Source: Xanthobacteraceae bacterium (GTDB taxonomy: Bacteria > Pseudomonadota > Alphaproteobacteria > Rhizobiales > Xanthobacteraceae). From it: DNA of 64,000 nt. The position numbers and the translations under genes are program-made. Shown one piece after another: positions 39,356 through 47,196 of this stretch. The notes under the pieces were generated by a model. The model ran no database searches, was not told the origin of the DNA, and saw only the letters and a program-made list of their open reading frames with translations. Position 1 is the stretch's first letter; every line of letters starts with the position of its first letter. The stretch spans positions 24,583-88,582 of the forward strand of contig JAIESC010000031.1 in assembly GCA_019746355.1 (NCBI GenBank). Direction: 5' to 3'.

Positions 39356-40378
39356 TTGAAAATCGCCACTTCCCGCATCTCGGCCCTTCTGGCCATTCTT
39401 GCGCTTGCGCTGATTCCGGCGGCGGCCCAGCCGCCGCGCGAGCCTGCGCTGCAGAAGATCGAGATCAAGTCGCAGGCCATCGAGGCCTTCGATCCGCGCG
39501 ACGTCTCCCGCAGGCGTTTCGGCGCGCTCGAATTCCGCGGCGGGCTGGTGCTCGATTCTGCCACGAAGCACTTCGGCGGCCTCTCCGGGCTGCGCGTCAT
39601 GGCCGACGGCCAGCATTTCGTGGCGGTCACCGACAAGGGGCAGTGGCTGCGCGCGCGCATCGTCTATCGCGGCGCGGTGCCGATCGCGATCACCAACGCT
39701 GAGATGGCGCCGATCCTCGGCGCCGACGGACGGCCGCTGCGGGGGCGCGGCTGGTACGACACCGAGTCGCTCGCCGACGACGGCGATACGATGTACGTCG
39801 GCATCGAGCGCGTTCACCGCATCGTCCGGTTCAATTTCGGCCAGGACGGCCTGCTGGCGCGTGGCATTCCGGTTCCCGTGCCGCCGGCGTTCCGCACCTT
39901 GCCGCACAATGCGAGTCTCGAGTGCCTGGCGATGGCGCCGAAGAGCGGCCCGCTCGGCGGCACGCTGATCGCGATCTCCGAACGCGGCCTCGACCCGAAC
40001 GGCAACATCCTCGGCTTCCTGGTCGGCGGAGCTACACGTGGCAGCTTCTCGTTCAAGCGCACCGATGATTTCGATGTCAGCGACTGCGCGATATCGCCCG
40101 GTGGCAGGCTGCTCGTCCTGGAGCGGCGCTTCAACTGGCTCAGCGGAATTGCGATGCGAATTCGCAGCGTGCCGCTCGGGTCGATCCGGCCCAATGCAAC
40201 GGTTGACGGCACGGAGCTGATCTCAGCCGACATGGGCTATCAGATCGACAACATGGAAGGCCTGTCGGCGCATCGCGCGCCCGACGGCTCGATCGTGCTG
40301 ACGATCGTGTCCGACGACAATTTCTCGCCGTTGCAGCGGACGTTGCTGCTGCAGTTCACTTTAGTTGGTGAGCGGTAG
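39356..40378 (+). CDS. Secreted esterase-like phytase-family protein (PF13449 type)
   Basis: This 340-residue protein has an N-terminal signal peptide (about 1-25, ending AAAQ) and a beta-propeller-like body with WYDTESLADDGDTMYVGIER and GYQIDNMEGLSAH, as in the 'esterase-like activity of phytase' family. The start is a TTG at 39356, with ACGAGG a few nt upstream; another TTG lies two codons earlier. The enzyme activity of this family is poorly defined. It follows cobT and precedes the GIY-YIG unit. Confidence 0.82.
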   Translation: MKIATSRISALLAILALALIPAAAQPPREPALQKIEIKSQAIEAFDPRDVSRRRFGALEFRGGLVLDSATKHFGGLSGLRVMADGQHFVAVTDKGQWLRARIVYRGAVPIAITNAEMAPILGADGRPLRGRGWYDTESLADDGDTMYVGIERVHRIVRFNFGQDGLLARGIPVPVPPAFRTLPHNASLECLAMAPKSGPLGGTLIAISERGLDPNGNILGFLVGGATRGSFSFKRTDDFDVSDCAISPGGRLLVLERRFNWLSGIAMRIRSVPLGSIRPNATVDGTELISADMGYQIDNMEGLSAHRAPDGSIVLTIVSDDNFSPLQRTLLLQFTLVGER

Positions 40379-40390
40379 CCTATCCGCGAG

Positions 40391-40471
40391 TCATTCCGGG
40401 GCCGGCCCGTAAGCGCGTTCACGCGCGTCTTCGACGCGCTATGGGCCGGAACCCGGAATCCATAACCACAA
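40391..40471 (+). repeat. Left 81-nt inverted repeat of the GIY-YIG unit
   Basis: TCATTCCGGGG-CCGGCCC ... GGGCCGG-AA-CCCGGAATCCATAACCACAA contains the nested palindrome with the core in its loop. It starts 12 nt after the stop of the phytase-like gene. The reverse complement of 40806-40886 matches it at about 74 of 81 positions by hand alignment. Confidence 0.95.
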
Positions 40472-40479
40472 TTGGCGCG

Positions 40480-40767
40480 ATGGCATACTACGTTTACCTG
40501 CTCTCAAGCGGAAAGCACGGCACTCTCTATTTGGGAGTGACGCGCGACCTAGTACGCCGCGTGTATCAGCACAAAACGAAGGCCACTCCTGGCTTCACGT
40601 CGCGCTATGGCGTGACTCGCTTAGTCTGGTTTGAAGCATACGACGATCCGACAACGGCGATCACTCGCGAAAAAGAAATCAAGAAATGGCGGCGCGATTG
40701 GAAAGTGACGTTGATCGAGAACGAAAATCCCGATTGGGACGACCTCTACAACTCCATAACAAAATAG
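40480..40767 (+). CDS. Small GIY-YIG nuclease bracketed by inverted repeats
   Basis: The 95-residue protein is a stand-alone GIY-YIG endonuclease domain: YYVYLLSSGKHGTLYLGVT holds the GIY and YIG elements (about 3-19), RDLVRRVYQHK the conserved Arg/His helix, and AITREKEIKKW the catalytic Glu (about 64). ATG 40480 is used; an extended start at 40441 lies inside the left repeat. It has its own hairpin terminator and is flanked by 81-nt inverted copies of the window's palindrome family. It sits between the 3' ends of two convergent genes, as an insertion would. Its base composition is lower in GC than the neighbours. Confidence 0.92.
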   Translation: MAYYVYLLSSGKHGTLYLGVTRDLVRRVYQHKTKATPGFTSRYGVTRLVWFEAYDDPTTAITREKEIKKWRRDWKVTLIENENPDWDDLYNSITK

Positions 40768-40786
40768 GGCGGCAGAGCCGCCCTAT
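40766..40786 (+). terminator. Hairpin after the GIY-YIG gene
   Basis: AGGGCGGCAGAGCCGCCCT is an 8-bp stem with a 3-nt loop that overlaps the stop codon. It lies inside the inverted-repeat unit, so the unit carries its own end signal, though no T tract follows. Confidence 0.6.
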
Positions 40787-40805
40787 CGCATCAAGACACT
40801 GAGAG

Positions 40806-40886
40806 TTGTGGTTATGGATTCCGGGTTCGCGCCCATAGCGCGTCGAAGACGCGCGTAAACGCGCTGGCGGGCGCGCCCCGGAATGA
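40806..40886 (-). repeat. Right 81-nt inverted repeat of the GIY-YIG unit
   Basis: TTGTGGTTATGGATTCCGGG ... CCCCGGAATGA is the reverse complement of the left copy apart from about seven bases. Two pairs of differences exchange C-G for G-C pairs and leave the inner stem intact. It ends 13 nt before the rpmB stop. Confidence 0.95.
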
Positions 40887-40899
40887 CGCCGGTGCGAGA

Positions 40900-41190
40900 C
40901 TAACCAGCCTTCGCCTGCTTCTTCTCGATCTGCTTCTTCAGGTCGCGCATGCGCGGCGCAAGCGTCGCGCTCTTGGCGTGCAGCAGGTAGGCGTCGAGCC
41001 CGCCGCGGTGATCCACGCTCTTCAGCGCGTTGGCTGAGACGCGCAGCTTGATCGAGCGGCCGAGTGCGTCCGACATCATCGTGACGTTGAGCAGGTTCGG
41101 CAGGAACCGCCGTTTGGTCTTGATGTTGGAGTGGCTGACCTTGTGGCCGACCAGGACAGCCTTGCCGGTGAGGTCGCAGCGCCGTGACAT
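40900..41190 (-). CDS. rpmB: 50S ribosomal protein L28
   Basis: L28 is a small basic protein of the large ribosomal subunit. The 96 residues begin [20 protein letters not shown] with the conserved [12 protein letters not shown], and the later region [20 protein letters not shown]. The last residues form a Lys/Gln-rich tail, as in alphaproteobacterial L28. It converges with the GIY-YIG unit and is divergent from the DUF3108 gene. Confidence 0.95.
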   Translation of the reverse strand: MSRRCDLTGKAVLVGHKVSHSNIKTKRRFLPNLLNVTMMSDALGRSIKLRVSANALKSVDHRGGLDAYLLHAKSATLAPRMRDLKKQIEKKQAKAG

Positions 41191-41450
41191 AGCAATACCC
41201 TTAAAATGCGCGCGGCGCCGGTCAGGCGCCGGAATTGACGTTTTCGATGGACCGCGGACGTATAGTGACGGGGGGCTGGGGCGTCAAGGCGAGCCGGAAG
41301 CCCCGGATTTCCCTCATGATTACTATCATAGAAACGACTTAATCCCCGCCGAGACGGGGGATAAGCGGCTTTCTCGCGGGCCCCGGTCTTGATCGGGCAC
41401 GCGCGGCGCGGCAAAGCGGATATCTTAAATCGTTCGGGGAGAACGGAATC

Positions 41451-42317
41451 TTGGCCTGGACTGTGGTTCGGTCAGCGATCGGGCCTGCCGCCGCCTTCGG
41501 GCTCCTGGCGGTCGGGTCCGCCCAATCCCCGGTTCAGGCCCAGAGTCAGGCCCAGGGCCGGGTGGACGCTCGCTATGCGGTCACCCTCGGCGGCGTGTCG
41601 ATCGGCAAAGGCGCCTGGGTCGTCGACATCTCCGAAAACCAGTTCACCGCAGCCGCGAGCGGGGCGACCTCGGGGCTTCTCCGGGTGCTTTCGACCGGCC
41701 AGGGCAGCGGAGCATCGCGCGGCTATCTGATCGGAGGCAATCTGGTTCCCGCGAGCTTTGCCGCCAGCATCACCACCGACAAGAAGACCGAAGAGATCCG
41801 CATGACGCTCGGTTCGGGCGACGTGAAGGATTTTTCCATTATGCCTCCCGTCCAGCCGGACGACGAGCGTATCCCGCTGACCGACGCCCACCGCCGTGCC
41901 GTCACTGACCCGATGACCGGCTCGCTGGTTCGCGTTCCCGGTACGGCCAATCCACTCAGTCCGCTGGCCTGCCAGCGCACCACTTCAGTGTTCGACGGCC
42001 GTATGCGCTACGACCTGAAGTTCGCGTACAAGCGGATGGAACAGGTCAAGGCCGAGAAGGGCTACGAGGGGCCGGCGGTCGTGTGTGCCGTCTATTTCGT
42101 GCCTGTCGCCGGCTTCGTGCCGTCGCGTCCCGCAATCAAGTATCTGGTCGCCCAGCGCGAGATGGAGGTGTGGCTGGCGCCGGTTGGTACGACCCGCGTG
42201 CTGGTGCCGTTCCGTGTCTCGATCCCGACGCCGATCGGACAGGGGGTGATGGTGGCGACGCAGTTCATCGCCTCGCCGCCGCACGCCACCGCCTCGACCG
42301 GCCCGAAGACGCAATAG
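41451..42317 (+). CDS. DUF3108 periplasmic protein
   Basis: The 288-residue protein has a signal peptide (about 1-30, ending VQAQS) and a mature part beginning VDARYAVTLGGVSIGKGAW, the DUF3108 start. The C-terminus has the conserved DLKFAYKRMEQVKAE and VCAVYFVPVAGFVPSRPAIKYL. It starts with TTG at 41451, with GGGGAGAACGG just upstream. The function is unknown; it is a conserved envelope protein in this order. It is divergent from rpmB. Confidence 0.82.
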   Translation: MAWTVVRSAIGPAAAFGLLAVGSAQSPVQAQSQAQGRVDARYAVTLGGVSIGKGAWVVDISENQFTAAASGATSGLLRVLSTGQGSGASRGYLIGGNLVPASFAASITTDKKTEEIRMTLGSGDVKDFSIMPPVQPDDERIPLTDAHRRAVTDPMTGSLVRVPGTANPLSPLACQRTTSVFDGRMRYDLKFAYKRMEQVKAEKGYEGPAVVCAVYFVPVAGFVPSRPAIKYLVAQREMEVWLAPVGTTRVLVPFRVSIPTPIGQGVMVATQFIASPPHATASTGPKTQ

Positions 42318-42686
42318 GGCTCGGCGCAACGCTTGTGCCGCAGCCGGGCGTGCCCACTTATGCACAGGCTTATCCACAGTTGTGGGCGGCTGTGCGTTGA
42401 CTCTTCGGGATGACCCGACTCGGACCCCCGTTAACGGGTGGGCGGCTTTTCGAGACAAATAAAGGCGGTCAAATTACCCGATGTTGTGCTTTCTCAGGGG
42501 AGATGAACCACATCTCGGGGTGAACGAACCCGAACAGACCGCGAGTCAGCGATTCGGCCGCGATTCGTTCCAGACTCGTTCGCTTGCTTAAGCCGGGGCC
42601 CGATCCGGGGCCTTCTTTGGCGTCGCGTTGTGATACAGAGAGGCGTGCCCGTCGATGATCCGGGCCATTCCCATCCTGGAAATCTG
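42318..42686. other. Spacer with DnaA-box pair upstream of the SUV3-like helicase
   Basis: This 369-nt region has no convincing gene. The first part holds two DnaA-box matches within a short inverted repeat (see 42352-42387). The second part should contain the promoter of the helicase gene. Confidence 0.6.
42352..42387 (+). promoter_or_regulatory. Two DnaA-box matches in a short inverted repeat
   Basis: TTATGCACA (42358-42366) and TTATCCACA (42370-42378) both fit the DnaA-box pattern TTWTNCACA and are 12 nt apart on the same strand. They sit between GCCCAC and GTGGGC arms. I cannot tell whether they bind DnaA in the cell. Confidence 0.5.
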
Positions 42687-45600
42687 ATGTCCCTTTCGTT
42701 TTCGTCGCCCGTATCCCGCGACGCTCGCGCCCGTGGCGCCGGTGTGACCGCCGTTCTCGGCCCGACCAACACCGGCAAGACCCATCTCGCCATCGAGCGG
42801 ATGATCAGCCACTCGTCCGGCCTGATCGGCCTGCCGCTGCGGCTCCTGGCCCGCGAGGTCTACAACAAGGTGGTCGACCGGGTCGGCGCGGAAAACGTCG
42901 CGCTGATCACCGGCGAGGAGAAGATCAAGCCGCAGAACCCGCGTTTCTGGGTCTCGACCGTCGAGGCGATGCCGCGCGACATCGATTGCGCCTTTGTCGC
43001 CATCGACGAGGTGCAGCTTGGCTCCGACCTCGACCGCGGCCACGTGTTCACCGACCGCGCCCTCAACCGCCGCGGCCGCGAGGAGACGCTGGTGCTTGGC
43101 GCCGCGACCATGCGGCCGATGGTCGAGCGGCTGCTGCCCGGCGCGAACATCGTTCAGCGCCCCAGGCTTTCGACCCTCATCCATTCGGGGGACAGGAAGA
43201 TCACGCGGCTGCCGCGCCGGAGCGCCATCGTCGCGTTTTCCGCCGAGGAGGTTTACGCCATTGCCGAATTGATCCGTCGCCAGCGCGGCGGAGCGGCCGT
43301 GGTGCTCGGCGCGCTCTCGCCGCGCACGCGCAATGCGCAGGTCGCGCTCTATCAGTCCGGCGATGTCGATTACCTGATCGCGACCGATGCAATCGGCATG
43401 GGGCTCAACCTCGACGTCGACCACGTCGCCTTCGCATCCGACCGCAAGTTCGACGGTTATCAGTTTCGCCGCCTGAACCCGTCCGAAATGGCACAGATCG
43501 CCGGCCGCGCCGGCCGTGCCCAGCGCGATGGCACCTTCGGCACCACCGGCCGCTGCCAGCCGTTCGAGGACGATCTCATTCGCGCGCTCGAAAGCCACTC
43601 GTTCGAGCCGATCAAGGTGCTGCAATGGCGCAACACCGACCTGGATTTTTCCTCGATCGGTGCGTTGCAGGCGTCGCTGGCGCGCACGCCGGAGGAGCAG
43701 GGGCTCACGCGTGCGCCCATCGCCGAAGACATTCTCGTGTTCGAACATGCTGCGCGCGATGAAGAAATTCGCGCGATGGCGTCGAACAAGGCGGCGATCG
43801 AACGGTTGTGGGACGTGTGTCAGGTGCCTGACTACCGCAAGATCGCGCCGGCGACGCATGCGGAACTGATCGTCACCCTCTATGGTTTCCTGATGCGGGA
43901 GGGTAAAATCCCGGCCGACTGGTTTTCCGCCCAGGTGGCGCAGGCCGACCGGACCGACGGCGATATCGATACGCTGTCGAACCGGATCGCGCATGTGCGG
44001 ACCTGGACCTTCGTGGCGAACCGTCCGGACTGGCTTGCCGATCCCGAGCACTGGCAGGCCGTCGCGCGGGGCGTAGAGGACAAGCTCTCGGATGCGTTAC
44101 ATGAGCGGCTTACCGAGCGGTTCGTCGACCGGCGCACCAGTGTGTTGATGCGGCGGTTGCGCGAGAACTCGACATTGGAAACCGAAATCAAAAAGACCGG
44201 CGAAGTTGTGGTTGAGGGGCACGAGATCGGCCGTCTCGACGGCTTCACCTTTGTTGCCGATGCGTCCGCTGCGGGCTCCGAGGCCAAGGCGTTGCAGGCC
44301 GCCGCACGCACCGCGCTCGCCGGCGAGATCGACGCCCGCGCCACCAAGCTGCAGCACGCGCCCGAGCGCGAATTCGTGCTCGACTCCGATGGAACGGTGC
44401 GCTGGATCGGCGCGCCGGTCGGCAAGCTGATTGCCGGCGACGACGTGCTGCGGCCGCGGCTTCGCGTCATCGCCGACGAGCAACTTACCGGCGCCGCGCG
44501 CGAGGCGGTGCAGACCCGGCTCGACCTTTGGCTCAAGACACATATCGAGCGGCTGCTGGGTCCGCTGTTCGCGCTCGCCGCCGCCGAGGATGTCACCGGC
44601 ATCGCCCGCGGCGTCGCCTACCAGATCATCGAGGCGCTCGGCGTCCTGGAACGCCAGAAGGTCGCCGAGGAGGTGAAAGGCCTCGATCAGCCGTCGCGCG
44701 CGACCCTTCGCAAGTATGGCATTCGCTTCGGTGCCTATCATCTTTATCTGCCGGCGCTGTTGAAGCCCGCGCCGCGCAGCCTTGCGGCCCATCTCTGGTT
44801 GCTCAAGAACGGCACGCCGGAGGACAAGGGCCTCGCCGAGTTGCAGCGGCTTGCATCGAGCGGCCGCACGTCGATCCCGGTCGACAAGGAAACGCCGAAG
44901 CCGCTCTACCGCACCATCGGCTATCGCGTGTGTGGCGAGCGAGCGATCCGGGTCGACATTCTGGAGCGGCTTGCCGATCTGATCCGCCCGGCGCTGTCGT
45001 GGCGCGAGGGTTCCGCGCCGCGGCCACCGGGCGCGTTCAACGGCTTCGGCTTCACCGTGACCGGTGCGATGACGTCGCTCACCGGCGCATCGGGCGAGGA
45101 CTTCGCTTCGATCCTGCGCTCGCTCGGCTATCGCATGGAAAAGCGGCCCAAGCCGCCGCAGGCAGAAACGCCGCCGCAGGCAGAAACGCCGCCGCAGGCA
45201 GAAACGCCGCCGCAGGCAGAAACGCCGCCGGAGCCGGAGAAGCCGGTGGAGGCAGAAGCAACGGCCGGCGTGCCGGCGAGCGATGCAACTGCTTCGTCCG
45301 AGGCGTCGACCGTTGCGCCGGACGACGTCCACGCGGACGGCGAGATGCCGGAAGCAGATGTCGCTGAGCCTGCGCCGGCGCTTGCGCCGGAAACCGAGCC
45401 TGCACCGGATGTCGAGGCTTCGCCTGCGGCTGAGCCGGCACCTTCGCCGGAAGCGCAGTCCTCGGGTGACGCGCCACCCCCTGCCGAACCGGTTGCCGCC
45501 GCCGAGGCCGCACCGTTCGAGCCGGCTGCCGATGCACCGGCGCCTGCCGGCTTCGCGGAAGCATCGACTGCTGCCGCGCCCGCCGAACCCGACTTGATCG

Positions 45601-46118
45601 AGGTGTGGCGGCCGGGCCGTCCGCTTGGCGAGCGCCGGCCGCGCGACGGCGAACGCACCCGCCGCCGCAGGCATCGCGGCGATCGCAAGCCGGAGCAGGC
45701 GCAAACCCAAACCCAAACCCACGTGGCCGGCAACGGCGCTGTTGCTGCTGCTGGAACCGAGCCGGCGGCTGCTCCAGCAGGCGACGATGCGGCCACGCCC
45801 GGCGACCAGAACCGCGAGCATCGCGGCCGCCGCCGTCACCGCCGCCAGGACGGCGGGAACGGCGAGCAGCGCGCTGATCGCGCCGACCGTCACGAGAAGC
45901 GCGACCGGCAGGCGCGCGACGACAAGCGACACGAGCGCGACGGCCGCTCCGGCCGCCCGCCGCGTCGCGATCGGGACCGCGATCGCCGCGACGACGAGCG
46001 GCCGTCGCGCACCTGGAGTTCGAGCGAGCAGAAGCGCGGCGGCAAGGAACCCGATCCGAACTCGCCGTTCGCCAAGCTCCTTGCGCTGAAAGAGCAGCTC
46101 GAGGGCAACAAGCGGTAG
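42687..46118 (+). CDS. SUV3-like RNA helicase with long disordered C-terminus
   Basis: The 1143 residues are in two parts. Residues 1-820 form a superfamily 2 helicase of the SUV3 type: Walker A GPTNTGKTH (about 25-33), DEVQ (about 107-110) where most helicases have DEAD/DExH, and the C-terminal SUV3-type motif AGRAGRAQRDGTFGTTG. Residues 820-1143 are low-complexity: four PPQAET repeats, Ala/Pro/Glu-rich stretches, then an Arg/Asp/His-rich basic tail. SUV3 acts in the mitochondrial degradosome; a bacterial RNA-turnover role is inferred. ATG 42687 is taken. The S4 gene follows after 12 nt. Confidence 0.92.
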   Translation: MSLSFSSPVSRDARARGAGVTAVLGPTNTGKTHLAIERMISHSSGLIGLPLRLLAREVYNKVVDRVGAENVALITGEEKIKPQNPRFWVSTVEAMPRDIDCAFVAIDEVQLGSDLDRGHVFTDRALNRRGREETLVLGAATMRPMVERLLPGANIVQRPRLSTLIHSGDRKITRLPRRSAIVAFSAEEVYAIAELIRRQRGGAAVVLGALSPRTRNAQVALYQSGDVDYLIATDAIGMGLNLDVDHVAFASDRKFDGYQFRRLNPSEMAQIAGRAGRAQRDGTFGTTGRCQPFEDDLIRALESHSFEPIKVLQWRNTDLDFSSIGALQASLARTPEEQGLTRAPIAEDILVFEHAARDEEIRAMASNKAAIERLWDVCQVPDYRKIAPATHAELIVTLYGFLMREGKIPADWFSAQVAQADRTDGDIDTLSNRIAHVRTWTFVANRPDWLADPEHWQAVARGVEDKLSDALHERLTERFVDRRTSVLMRRLRENSTLETEIKKTGEVVVEGHEIGRLDGFTFVADASAAGSEAKALQAAARTALAGEIDARATKLQHAPEREFVLDSDGTVRWIGAPVGKLIAGDDVLRPRLRVIADEQLTGAAREAVQTRLDLWLKTHIERLLGPLFALAAAEDVTGIARGVAYQIIEALGVLERQKVAEEVKGLDQPSRATLRKYGIRFGAYHLYLPALLKPAPRSLAAHLWLLKNGTPEDKGLAELQRLASSGRTSIPVDKETPKPLYRTIGYRVCGERAIRVDILERLADLIRPALSWREGSAPRPPGAFNGFGFTVTGAMTSLTGASGEDFASILRSLGYRMEKRPKPPQAETPPQAETPPQAETPPQAETPPEPEKPVEAEATAGVPASDATASSEASTVAPDDVHADGEMPEADVAEPAPALAPETEPAPDVEASPAAEPAPSPEAQSSGDAPPPAEPVAAAEAAPFEPAADAPAPAGFAEASTAAAPAEPDLIEVWRPGRPLGERRPRDGERTRRRRHRGDRKPEQAQTQTQTHVAGNGAVAAAGTEPAAAPAGDDAATPGDQNREHRGRRRHRRQDGGNGEQRADRADRHEKRDRQARDDKRHERDGRSGRPPRRDRDRDRRDDERPSRTWSSSEQKRGGKEPDPNSPFAKLLALKEQLEGNKR
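45153..45224. repeat. 18-nt coding tandem repeat, four perfect copies (PPQAET)
   Basis: CCGCCGCAGGCAGAAACG is present four times without a mismatch, inside the linker of the helicase. Perfect identity at the DNA level points to recent slippage or recombination; gain or loss keeps the frame. Confidence 0.95.
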
Positions 46119-46130
46119 GCTTTCGCACCG

Positions 46131-46514
46131 TTGGACCGTCAGCGGATCGACAAGTGGCTCTGGCACGCGCGGGTGGTCCGCACCCGCTCTGCCGCCGCGG
46201 CGCTGGTCGGCGGCGGCATGGTCCGGCTCAACAACGAGCGCGTCGAGCAGCCGAGCCGGCCGGTGCGGCCGGGCGACGTCGTCACCATCGCCCTCGACCG
46301 CTCCGTCCGGATCCTCAAGGTGACCGGCTACGCCGAGCGCCGCGGCTCGGCCGACATCGCCCGCGGCCTGTTCGAGGACCTGACCCCGCCGTCGGCGCCG
46401 AAGCCGTCGGCGCCGCCCTCCGGTCAACGCGACGAGGGCTCCGGCCGTCCGACCAAGCGGGAACGTCGGGAGACCGATCGGTTGCGCGGTCGTGACGGCT
46501 TCGATCTGGAATGA
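46131..46514 (+). CDS. hslR: S4-domain RNA-binding protein (Hsp15-like)
   Basis: The 127-residue protein starts at TTG 46131 (MDRQRIDKWLWHARVVRTR), which contains the S4 RNA-binding motif with RLNNERVEQPSRPVRPGD. The tail is basic. Hsp15 binds free 50S subunits carrying a nascent chain under heat shock. Its tight spacing after the helicase gene and ahead of fdxA suggests a conserved RNA-related block; the exact role is inferred from family. Confidence 0.85.
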   Translation: MDRQRIDKWLWHARVVRTRSAAAALVGGGMVRLNNERVEQPSRPVRPGDVVTIALDRSVRILKVTGYAERRGSADIARGLFEDLTPPSAPKPSAPPSGQRDEGSGRPTKRERRETDRLRGRDGFDLE

Positions 46515-46607
46515 GCCGGGGAGGTCGATCGCGCCCCGTTTTGACTGCCAGTCGCTTGCGGACCCGCGGCCTATGCGGTACGGACCCACCGAGTTCGGAG
46601 TGGTGGA

Positions 46608-46946
46608 ATGACCTACGTCGTCAACGAGAGCTGCATCAAGTGCAAGTACACCGACTGCGTTGAAGTCTGTCCGGTCGACTGCTTCTACGAAGGCGAGAAC
46701 ATGCTCGTCATTCACCCCGACGAGTGCATTGATTGCGGCGTTTGCGAGCCGGAATGCCCCGCCGAGGCGATCAAGCCGGACACCGAGCCGGGCCTGGAGA
46801 AGTGGCTGGCGCTGAATGCCGAATACGCCAAGACCTGGCCCAACATCACGGTGAAGAAGGAGGCCCCCGCCGACGCCAAGGAGTGGGAGGGGGTGCCGGA
46901 CAAGTTCGAGAAGCACTTCTCGTCCGAACCGGGGCAGGGTGACTGA
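46608..46946 (+). CDS. fdxA: Seven-iron (3Fe-4S/4Fe-4S) ferredoxin
   Basis: The 112-residue protein has the cluster ligands [20 protein letters not shown] and [16 protein letters not shown], the pattern of Azotobacter FdI-like 7Fe ferredoxins, followed by a C-terminal extension with [11 protein letters not shown]. It transfers electrons in the cytoplasm. It lies upstream of carD, as in many rhizobia. Confidence 0.94.
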   Translation: MTYVVNESCIKCKYTDCVEVCPVDCFYEGENMLVIHPDECIDCGVCEPECPAEAIKPDTEPGLEKWLALNAEYAKTWPNITVKKEAPADAKEWEGVPDKFEKHFSSEPGQGD

Positions 46947-47060
46947 ACGGTTTTCGCCGGCCGGCCAAAATCAGCGGCCGGAACCCGGCACGTTAACCAA
47001 TCTTAATAAGATCGGCTGCCGTTTTCGCTATAAACGGGCTTTTTGCAGTGCAATAAAGCT

Positions 47061-47088
47061 TTGATTTTGGCGGAAATTGTGATATACA
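47061..47088 (+). promoter_or_regulatory. Candidate promoter for carD
   Basis: TTGATT (47061-47066), a 16-nt spacer and TATACA (47083-47088) lie in an unusually AT-rich stretch before carD. It is a moderate match only. Confidence 0.35.
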
Positions 47089-47196
47089 TGACATTACGAT
47101 GGATTTCGCCCGAGCGCTCCCCCCTGGGAGCCTTATTTTTCGGGAATGATCCCCATATAAACCCGCGAAGGGGCGTGTAAATCGCACGCATAAGCT

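Noticed and set aside
40380..40900. Target-site duplication around the GIY-YIG unit
   Set aside because: The bases directly flanking the inverted repeats do not match (CGCGAG on the left, CGCCGG on the right); a GCGAG near both sides is not at the ends.
42352..42387. Chromosomal replication origin
   Set aside because: Only two DnaA boxes, no AT-rich unwinding element, and neighbours (rpmB, helicase) are not those of known alphaproteobacterial origins.
42630..42686. Upstream extension of the SUV3-like helicase
   Set aside because: MSLSFSSPVSRDARARG at 42687 is the expected start; the extra 19 residues have no conserved features.
44097..46916. 939-codon frame on the minus strand opposite the helicase, S4 gene and part of fdxA
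   Set aside because: Spans three real genes, and the product is Arg/Leu-rich repeats of the antisense of Pro/Ala/Glu coding DNA.
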